Assembly (NCBI GenBank): GCA_004028495.1
Contig: MTKS01000078.1
Location: forward strand, 1-7,037
Source: Candidatus Electrothrix marina
GTDB taxonomy: Bacteria > Desulfobacterota > Desulfobulbia > Desulfobulbales > Desulfobulbaceae
Direction: 5' to 3'
Length of the DNA: 7,037 nucleotides
Shown in pieces: positions 1-5,170 of this stretch. Every line of letters starts with the position of its first letter. The first letter of the stretch is position 1. The position numbers and the translations under genes are program-made. Under the pieces are notes generated by a model, which had not been told where the DNA came from, ran no database searches, and saw only the letters and a list, made by a program, of their open reading frames with translations.

Positions 1-671
1 TCGGCAATCACCAAGCCGCTTTGATTATCAATCAGGGCGACAAAATGACCCCGGGTCATCCCCTGCATGGAGGCGGAGAGGAAATCTCGGTCCAGGCGCG
101 AAGCGAACAACAGATAGCCGAGAACAGCATCATTCTCGTCAAGGACGGTACCTGATGTAACGACAAACGCTTTGTTGTCCAACTCGGTCAGCAGGGACTG
201 GTTATGGCTTAATCGATGAAAAAGCGGACGAGGATTTCGCAATTCCAGAGGAACAGTTTCTGTATCTCCGGAGAAAATTTCTCCGACATGTCCGTCTTTG
301 TCAAGAAGAAGAAAATAATGCACCAGCGGCAGAGCACGCAACACAGCCCTGCCGGGCAGCCATTTCGGCATCCTGCGGTGGATAACAGCGTTTTTTCCTC
401 TGCTGTTCCATTCCGACGAAAGAAAATGTCGGGTAAGTTTCTGATTGGCGGTCAACAGGCGGGCCGAATGACAAAAAGAAGCAAGATAGTTGTCAAAGAA
501 ATCTCTGTCCTCTCGGGCGGATATCTTTAAATCGCTGTCAATATGTCGTGTGGTTGCTTCCTCTATTATTCGACTTTGAAAGCAATCCAGTATACCCCAG
601 GCCGTTGCACTGACCAGCAGGGCGAGGGCTATGAATTTCCCGGTAATCGAGAGGTGACGAAAGAGGGACAT
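1..671 (-). CDS. Membrane-anchored sensor protein, N-terminal part (Cache/CHASE4-like periplasmic domain), cut by the left edge
   Basis: I read an uninterrupted minus-strand frame of 223 codons from the ATG at 671 to the window edge. The start is supported by AGGAAG 8 bases upstream. Residues 12-31 (KFIALALLVSATAWGILDCF) form one hydrophobic membrane segment near the N-terminus. After it comes a long, probably periplasmic region with patterns typical of Cache or CHASE4 sensing domains: YFLLLDKDGHVGEIFSGD (119-136), then VLGYLLFASRLDRDFL (183-198) and HFVALIDNQSGLVIA (209-223). This layout is that of the input half of a sensor histidine kinase, diguanylate cyclase or chemoreceptor. The output domain lies outside the window, so the signalling type is unknown. 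The gene starts 67 bases after the ubiB-like stop on the same strand with no visible terminator between them, so co-transcription is possible. The ligand cannot be inferred. Confidence 0.75.
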   Translation of the reverse strand, partial: MSLFRHLSITGKFIALALLVSATAWGILDCFQSRIIEEATTRHIDSDLKISAREDRDFFDNYLASFCHSARLLTANQKLTRHFLSSEWNSRGKNAVIHRRMPKWLPGRAVLRALPLVHYFLLLDKDGHVGEIFSGDTETVPLELRNPRPLFHRLSHNQSLLTELDNKAFVVTSGTVLDENDAVLGYLLFASRLDRDFLSASMQGMTRGHFVALIDNQSGLVIA

Positions 672-738
672 GGTTACGGCTTCCTGTTGATATGGCCGTC
701 AATAGGTTCATGCATAGGGGAGGGGGCTCTTTGTAAGA

Positions 739-2484
739 TCATAGCTTGCCGCGCCGAATAATAGAAATGAGCAGCCAGAAACCCATCATTCCGGCAACAA
801 GAAAACCGACCAGGCCTATAACAGGGATGCCGTGCCAACGCGGCTTGATGCCGGACAGGACAATAAGTGAGGAACCGATAATCTGGGCGGCAAGAACAAT
901 GGCAAAGGCAATCCGATTGGAAATTCGGTAAAGAGCGCGTTCCAGCGGGAGCAGCCCTCTGTGTTTGAACTCCAGTTTCATTCTCCCCTGGCGAAGCTGG
1001 GTAAGGATGCTGCGGGTTTCACCGGGGAGGTCGCGAAGCAGGCTGAGGTACTGGTGCCCGGTTGTGGAAAGGTCATCGACCAGACGGCGAGGATGCACCC
1101 TGTCCAGTTTAATTTTCTTCATAAAAGGCCTGGCCAGAGCCAGCAGCTCAATCTCCGGGGCAAGCATCGTTCCGACCCCCTCCACGGTTGCCAAGGCCTT
1201 AAACATCAGGTAGAGATTTGGTTTTAAAAAAAGCTTGTGTTTGCTCAGGAGCTTCAGCAGTTCAAGGTGTATTTTTTCCACCTCCAGCTCGCCGATGGGC
1301 AGGTGCATGTAGCGGCCTACAAGCTCACTGATATCCAAGGCCAGCCGATCACGATCCGCCTCTCCTTTATGCACAGTCATTTTGAGGATGCCGTTGACTG
1401 CTTCGCTTTCATTGCCGGAGGTAATACTGAGGAGAAAGTCGGTAAAATTTTCCCTGTCCTTTAAAAGCAGTCTGCCCATCTGGCCGAAATCAATGAAGCA
1501 GATTTTATTTTCCGGTAAAATAAAAAGGTTTCCCGGATGCGGATCAGCGTGAAAAAAGCCGTGAACAAAAATTTGTTCCATCACGAGATTGGCACCTCGT
1601 TCGGCAATAAGGCTCAGGTCGTACCCCTGCTTTTTCAGCTCGGAAACATGAGAGGCCTTGATGCCGTTTATTCGCTCCATAACCAGAATGCGTTCCGTAG
1701 ACAGCTCAGGAAAGACTTCAGGTACATATATAGTGGGATTGCCGGATAACAGGTTGCAAAAGTGATGGATATTGGCAAGCTCGATCGTGAAGTCAATCTC
1801 TCGGGAAAGGCTGAGGGCGAATTCCTCCACAATAGCGGTGGGCTGATGTCCCTGAACCTCCTCAAAATGATCTTCCATCAGGGCGGCGATCTGCGCCAGG
1901 ATCTCCAGGTCTACCGCAATGATATTTTCCAGGCCGGGGCGTTGAACCTTAACCACCACATCGCGTTTCGAAGCTTCTTTGTTTTTTCGGGAAAGCGTTG
2001 TGCTCTTGAGAGAATCCGAGGAAATGCGGGCAAGATGGACCTGCCCGATAGAGGCGGCCGCTAACGGCTTAACGGCAAAATCAGTGAAGATTTCCGCAGG
2101 GTCTTTTCCCTGGTCCTCTTGGAAAATCTGCTGTACTTCCTGATAGGAAAAGGGGGGAACATTGTCCTGGAGTTTTCTTAATTCGTCAAGATAATCAGGC
2201 GAAATAAAATCAGGACGGGTTGAGAGCAGCTGGCCGAGCTTAATAAAGGTAGGGCCCAGTTCCTCCAACCCCATGCGCAGACGTACCGGCCGCGAATAGC
2301 GGAATATCTGCTCACGGGGTTTGCGGTTGATCATCTGCAGGCCGGTTTCCAGGTAATGATCAAGATGGAAATAATCGACCAGATCATGAAAGCCGTACTT
2401 AAACAGAATCCGCAGGATCTGCCGGTATCGGGTAAGGTGTCGGTAGGTGCGGTTGATTGCACCGAGTCGCCTGATACTGACCAT
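739..2484 (-). CDS. ubiB: AarF/UbiB family atypical protein kinase-like protein
   Basis: This 581-residue protein carries the full set of UbiB/ABC1/ADCK signatures. KLGQ lies in the N-terminal extension (82-85). The alanine-rich loop AAASIGQVH (142-150) replaces the usual glycine-rich loop. VVVKVQRPG (176-184) carries the ATP-site lysine K179. REIDF is at 229-233, the catalytic HADPHPGN at 312-319, and the metal-binding IDFG at 331-334. Two hydrophobic segments near the C-terminus (about 526-545 and 552-575) indicate a membrane anchor, as is usual in the family. Family members are ATP-binding membrane proteins that support ubiquinone or other prenyl-lipid metabolism, but the exact reaction is not settled, and no quinone genes are visible here. 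Between the alanine-rich loop and the ATP-site lysine there is a polar stretch (about 153-174) that seems longer than usual. The ATG lies 6 bases after the stop of the phasin-like gene, which suggests translational coupling; its own ribosome binding site is weak. The symbol is by family; an aarF-like paralogue with another role is equally possible. Confidence 0.93.
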   Translation of the reverse strand: MVSIRRLGAINRTYRHLTRYRQILRILFKYGFHDLVDYFHLDHYLETGLQMINRKPREQIFRYSRPVRLRMGLEELGPTFIKLGQLLSTRPDFISPDYLDELRKLQDNVPPFSYQEVQQIFQEDQGKDPAEIFTDFAVKPLAAASIGQVHLARISSDSLKSTTLSRKNKEASKRDVVVKVQRPGLENIIAVDLEILAQIAALMEDHFEEVQGHQPTAIVEEFALSLSREIDFTIELANIHHFCNLLSGNPTIYVPEVFPELSTERILVMERINGIKASHVSELKKQGYDLSLIAERGANLVMEQIFVHGFFHADPHPGNLFILPENKICFIDFGQMGRLLLKDRENFTDFLLSITSGNESEAVNGILKMTVHKGEADRDRLALDISELVGRYMHLPIGELEVEKIHLELLKLLSKHKLFLKPNLYLMFKALATVEGVGTMLAPEIELLALARPFMKKIKLDRVHPRRLVDDLSTTGHQYLSLLRDLPGETRSILTQLRQGRMKLEFKHRGLLPLERALYRISNRIAFAIVLAAQIIGSSLIVLSGIKPRWHGIPVIGLVGFLVAGMMGFWLLISIIRRGKL

Positions 2485-2490
2485 TACAGT

Positions 2491-2838
2491 TTACGCATCT
2501 TCAGTATCTTCAGCGTCTCCGTTGTTCGCTTTCGGTTGTTCCCTGCTGTTTAGAGCAACCTGCAATTCTTCAATCTTACGACGTAATTCCTCGACCTCGT
2601 CAGTCGTTGCAAGGTTGAGCCCTTTGATGCGCTCTTCCACCTGACGACTGAGCCAGAGTTCCAACTGATCACGGGCGCTGTCTGATTTCTTCAGCAGATC
2701 TTCGACGAATTCTTTGCCTTCTTCCCTGGTCAGGTTGCCGCGATCCACCAATTCCTTGCGTATCTCATCAAGTTTGTCACGGGTGAGAAAAGCGGCTCCG
2801 ACTCCGGTATAAATCATATTTTTGAGCAGTTCCTTCAT
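2491..2838 (-). CDS. Phasin-related small coiled-coil protein (PhaF-type, COG3937-like)
   Basis: This is a 115-residue, highly charged protein without signal peptide. It starts MKELLKNMIYTGVGAAFLTR, a pattern I recognise from phasin-family or polyhydroxyalkanoate granule-associated proteins. The middle (about 21-75) is amphipathic helix. Residues 79-97 (DEVEELRRKIEELQVAL) form a heptad-like coiled coil, and the tail is acidic and disordered (NNGDAEDTEDA). An upstream in-frame GTG at 2889 would add 17 residues, but I chose the ATG at 2838 because AGGAGG sits 8 bases before it and the conserved N-terminus starts there. Classic phasins coat polyhydroxyalkanoate granules. Short members like this are often found beside AarF/UbiB kinases in genomes without obvious PHA genes, so a granule role is uncertain. 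The gene is followed after 6 bases by the UbiB-like kinase, which suggests a joint role, perhaps at the membrane. Confidence 0.82.
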   Translation of the reverse strand: MKELLKNMIYTGVGAAFLTRDKLDEIRKELVDRGNLTREEGKEFVEDLLKKSDSARDQLELWLSRQVEERIKGLNLATTDEVEELRRKIEELQVALNSREQPKANNGDAEDTEDA

Positions 2839-2846
2839 GATGTGTT

Positions 2847-2852
2847 CCTCCT
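2847..2852 (-). promoter_or_regulatory. Ribosome binding site that fixes the phasin-like start
   Basis: The minus strand reads AAGGAGGAACACATC directly before the ATG at 2838. AGGAGG is a perfect Shine-Dalgarno core at 8 bases spacing. It is the strongest ribosome binding site seen in the minus-strand cluster and argues against the upstream GTG at 2889. Confidence 0.8.
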
Positions 2853-2873
2853 TGGTTAGACATGTTATGTTTC

Positions 2874-2903
2874 GGCAGGGGCCCGGCACGCCGTGCCCCT
2901 ACC
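2874..2903. repeat. 30-base imperfect palindrome overlapping the end of the RapZ-like gene
   Basis: On the minus strand, arm GGTAGGGGCACGGC (2903-2890), a 2-base centre GT, and arm GCCGGGCCCCTGCC (2887-2874) form a 14-bp stem with one G-T wobble and one A-G mismatch. The TAG stop of the RapZ-like gene (2899-2901) lies inside the left arm. No T tract follows, so it does not look like an intrinsic terminator. The core resembles the GTAGGGGCACGG-type palindromes that I recall as dispersed intergenic repeats in several bacterial groups; that resemblance is from memory and was not searched. A hairpin here could affect processing of the mRNA between the rapZ-like and phasin-like genes. Confidence 0.65.
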
Positions 2904-3276
2904 TTTTCTCAATATCTCTATGATACACAATCAGTTCGTCCCTGCTGTCCAGACATTCGGACAGAACGCCGCGCAGGTACTCGGTCACGGCAACAGAACG
3001 GTGCCGTCCGCCGGTGCAGCCTATGGCACAACGAAGTTCCTCCCGTTTCCCTGTTTTATGTTTGCTCACAGTAAAGGAGACCAGCGAGGCAAGCTGTTCA
3101 ACAAACTCCTGACCTGTTGCGTTGTCCAGGGCATAGGCGGACACCTGCTTTTCCAGGCCGGTATGTTCCCGCAAGTCCTCCTCCCAATACGGGTTGGGGA
3201 GAAAACGGACATCCCAGACGATGTTGGCTTCAGGATATCCGTGTTTAAAGCCGAAGGAAAAAAGGGTGATTTTCAT
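2899..3276 (-). CDS. Stand-alone RapZ C-terminal-domain protein
   Basis: The 125-residue product matches only the C-terminal half of RapZ (formerly YvcJ/YhbJ). SFGFKHGYP (7-15), WDVRFLPNPYW (21-31), LREHTGLEKQV (35-45), the signature AIGCTGGRHRSVAV (84-97) and the closing HRDIEKR (119-125) all align with the corresponding blocks of E. coli RapZ as I remember it. The N-terminal Walker-type P-loop domain of full RapZ (about 280 residues) is absent, and the upstream sequence holds no such domain. In E. coli this C-terminal half binds glucosamine-6-phosphate and the sRNAs GlmZ/GlmY and presents them to RNase E. Whether the lone domain keeps an RNA or sugar-phosphate role is inference. The ATG at 3276 gives the normal beginning of the domain, but the nearest purine-rich stretch (GAGGG) is about 17 bases upstream, so the ribosome binding site is poor. 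A phasin-like and a UbiB-like gene follow on the same strand. Confidence 0.88.
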   Translation of the reverse strand: MKITLFSFGFKHGYPEANIVWDVRFLPNPYWEEDLREHTGLEKQVSAYALDNATGQEFVEQLASLVSFTVSKHKTGKREELRCAIGCTGGRHRSVAVTEYLRGVLSECLDSRDELIVYHRDIEKR

Positions 3277-3296
3277 AGCGAAACTTTGGTATCCCT

Positions 3297-3328
3297 CACC
3301 CCTTCTTTTTTTTTGGGGTGCGGGGGGG
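3297..3328 (-). repeat. Homopolymer tracts and short inverted repeat in the leader of the RapZ-like gene
   Basis: On the plus strand CACCCC (3297-3302) and GGGGTG (3315-3320) form a 6-bp inverted repeat around a pyrimidine loop that includes nine consecutive T (3306-3314). A run of seven G follows at 3322-3328. On the coding (minus) strand this is a C7 run, then a hairpin with an A-rich loop, ending 20 bases before the ATG at 3276. The structure could influence initiation of a gene whose Shine-Dalgarno is poor. Function is inference. Confidence 0.45.
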
Positions 3329-3357
3329 AATTCTCTTTGGATTTTATTTTGTCGTAG

Positions 3358-3385
3358 AAAAGCAGCCCTATATGGGGTGCTTTTT
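3358..3385 (-). terminator. Probable Rho-independent terminator after the CLC gene (symmetrical)
   Basis: The plus strand shows AAAAGCA (3358-3364), a G-G mismatch (3365/3377), CCC (3366-3368), loop TATAT, GGG (3374-3376) and TGCTTTTT (3378-3385). Read on the minus strand this is a hairpin of 6 G/C-containing pairs with one C-C mismatch, followed by TTTT. It begins 4 bases after the TAA of the CLC gene (3390-3392), as expected for its terminator. With A on one side and T on the other it could work in both directions. It separates dgt-CLC from the rapZ-like gene group. Confidence 0.65.
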
Positions 3386-3389
3386 GGAT

Positions 3390-4202
3390 TTATGATGATG
3401 AGCAGAGCAGACGGATATCCTCGGCCTTTTCGCTGATTCCTCGTTTCAGTACTTCATGATTATACACAGAAATCACATCTCTTCGCTTGAGTTTTCCAAC
3501 AACCCACTGTTCCTCCATGGTTTCCACCACCGGGATCTCCTCGATGCCTTTGACATCAAAAAGCTGCATCGCATCAAAAAGGTTATGATCCGGTGTCAGG
3601 GTGATCACATCGCGGCTGCAGATAGCTCCGACCAGATGGCAGCAGCGTTTTGCCTCATCATGCAGAATTGTTTTTACATCCTGCATGGATACAACGCCGA
3701 CCATCTTTCCTTCATGATCGACCACAGGAAAGTAGAGGGAATCATTGGCAATGGCGAAAAGATCCAGCAGATTATTAATATTAGCGGTTTCGCTGATAAA
3801 ATCAACATCCTCACTGATTGCTTTGCCCACGCGAATGGATCTGAGGATAGCCACCTCGCGTCCCTCATGGATATTAATTCCTTCGCGGGTGAAATCCACC
3901 GTGTCGATAGAGTCACTGTAGAATTTATTGGCTGTCACAGTGCCTACAATGGCGGTCAGCATGACCGGAACGATAATCATATAATTTCCTGTCATCTCAA
4001 CGAGCAGGAAAATGGCTGTCATGGGGGCATGGGTTGAGGCGGCCAGAAAAGCCCCGATGCCGATAGTGGCATAGGCCCCCGGCGTAGCGGTCAGATTCGG
4101 CAACCAGGCATGAACAATACCGCCGAAGGCCCCGCCGATCACCGCACCGATAAACAGGGCCGGTGCGAATACGCCGCCCGCCCCGCCCGACCCGAGGGTT
4201 AT
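3390..4202 (-). CDS. CLC chloride channel/transporter, C-terminal fragment with two CBS domains (downstream of a frameshift)
   Basis: This is the second half of the split CLC gene. The homologous frame resumes at about 4202 with ITLGSGGAGGVFAPALFIGA, the GGxFAP anion-pathway motif. It continues through PGAYATIGIGAF and STHAPMTAIFLLVEMTGNY, where the last tyrosine aligns with the anion-coordinating Y445 of E. coli ClcA. Two cytoplasmic CBS domains follow: about fragment residues 125-180 (ISEDVDFISETANINNLL to MVGVVSMQDV) and 192-247 (VGAICSRDVITLTPDHNLF to VVGKLKRRDV). CBS pairs bind adenine nucleotides and regulate transport in related proteins. Joined to the upstream fragment it gives about 593 residues, normal for a CLC with CBS domains. 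A GTG at 4142 could start an independent product, but it would begin inside a membrane helix with no clear ribosome binding site, so I do not regard it as a separate gene. Confidence 0.88.
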   Translation of the reverse strand: MTLGSGGAGGVFAPALFIGAVIGGAFGGIVHAWLPNLTATPGAYATIGIGAFLAASTHAPMTAIFLLVEMTGNYMIIVPVMLTAIVGTVTANKFYSDSIDTVDFTREGINIHEGREVAILRSIRVGKAISEDVDFISETANINNLLDLFAIANDSLYFPVVDHEGKMVGVVSMQDVKTILHDEAKRCCHLVGAICSRDVITLTPDHNLFDAMQLFDVKGIEEIPVVETMEEQWVVGKLKRRDVISVYNHEVLKRGISEKAEDIRLLCSSS

Positions 4203-5170
4203 GGCGTGGCCACTGATTTTAAGGCGACCAGAGCCAGCATGACCCAGACGATCCCGTCACCGGCCAGAACCTGCTCGATGTACTCATATCCGTCTCCCAT
4301 AACCTGAGGAAAAACTATACCGATACTGCCCACCAGAAAGGCGCCGATAATAGGTTTTGCATACTCCGAGAGAGAGAGGTCGCGAAACCAGTCCCGGACA
4401 AAATAAAAAAAACGGATATGCGCGACAGCAAGCAGGCCGATCAGCACGGCCATGACGGCGTACAGAGGGATTTCCACGAGCGGATTGACCATATGGTAGT
4501 CAGGGATGGGAAAGGCTACCACTTTGCCGTAATAGGCTCGGGAAACCACTGTGGACATGGCCGAGGCAACCACCAGAGCGGAAAAGGAGGAGATCTTATA
4601 GGTGCCGAGCAGGATGATTTCAGCGGCAAAAAAAATACCCGCTAAGGGAGCGTTAAAGATGCCTGCAATAGCACCGGCACTGCCGGCAGCGATATAGACC
4701 TTCATCCGAGCGCCGGAGACCCTGAGTCTCTGCCCGAACTGGGATCCGAGCGCCCCGCCGATCTGTGCGGTCGGTCCCTCCACCCCGGCTGAGTTTCCGG
4801 AACCGATGGTGATGGCTGTGGCGGCTATTTTAATAAAAATATTGCGGGCATTAATGACTCCGTTCTCCAGATTTACCCGGCGGAGAAATTTCGTAAAGCC
4901 GTATCCGTTAACCTTTCCCGGCCACATCCAGGAAAGAGGAATAAGCAAAATCATACCGGCCATAGGAATCAGAGGGAGGAGCAGTCTGCGCCACCCTCCT
5001 TCGTGAATGCGCAGGAGTTCCGAGCCCTGCTCAAAAATATATGTATGGACCAGTTCCACCGACTCGTGAAAAACAATAATCACACAACCGGCCAGAAGGC
5101 CGATAACAGCAGCGGTAATAATGACAGCTGTGTTTTCACCCGGTACAAAATCTTTTAATTTACTATACAT
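4199..5170 (-). CDS. CLC-family chloride channel/transporter, N-terminal fragment ending at a frameshift
   Basis: The 323 residues cover most of the CLC membrane core: several hydrophobic helices, the gating-glutamate motif GVEGPTAQIGG (129-139, E131 aligning with E148 of E. coli ClcA) and NAPLAGIFFAAE (173-184). The frame then hits TAA (4201-4199) directly after ALKSVATP, exactly where CLC proteins continue into the GSGGxGGxFAP motif. That motif is present one frame away from 4202 onwards. A single missing base near 4203-4206 (for example GG reduced to G, turning ACGGCC into ACGCC) explains it. Family members move chloride across the inner membrane, either as Cl-/H+ exchangers or as channels. 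The first filter motif (GSGIP in ClcA) reads GYGFT here, and the internal proton glutamate E203 position appears to be isoleucine. The ATG at 5170 overlaps the dgt end by 16 bases and has GGAG 6 bases upstream. The gene is either broken or carries an assembly error; a programmed shift is less likely. Confidence 0.9.
   Translation of the reverse strand: MYSKLKDFVPGENTAVIITAAVIGLLAGCVIIVFHESVELVHTYIFEQGSELLRIHEGGWRRLLLPLIPMAGMILLIPLSWMWPGKVNGYGFTKFLRRVNLENGVINARNIFIKIAATAITIGSGNSAGVEGPTAQIGGALGSQFGQRLRVSGARMKVYIAAGSAGAIAGIFNAPLAGIFFAAEIILLGTYKISSFSALVVASAMSTVVSRAYYGKVVAFPIPDYHMVNPLVEIPLYAVMAVLIGLLAVAHIRFFYFVRDWFRDLSLSEYAKPIIGAFLVGSIGIVFPQVMGDGYEYIEQVLAGDGIVWVMLALVALKSVATP

Noticed and set aside
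216..530. Plus-strand open frame of 104 codons near the left end
   Set aside because: The minus strand here encodes a continuous sensor protein with a membrane segment and a ribosome binding site, so the plus-strand frame is a shadow.
672..738. Promoter or terminator between the UbiB-like and sensor genes
   Set aside because: TTGACG is present on the minus strand but no -10 box lies at a suitable distance, and no hairpin with a T tract is visible.
2839..2889. Upstream GTG start that would lengthen the phasin-like protein by 17 residues
   Set aside because: The strong AGGAGG at 2847-2852 and the conserved N-terminus point to the ATG at 2838, and the added residues read through the palindromic repeat.
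3456..4037. A 193-codon plus-strand open frame inside the CLC C-terminal region
   Set aside because: It lies opposite well-conserved CBS and membrane coding sequence, its product resembles no family, and it is best seen as a shadow frame.
4143..4220. Canonical -1 ribosomal frameshift signal in the CLC gene
   Set aside because: No X XXY YYZ slippery heptamer is found in the correct frame near the stop, so a programmed shift is not supported despite the downstream G-quadruplex motif.
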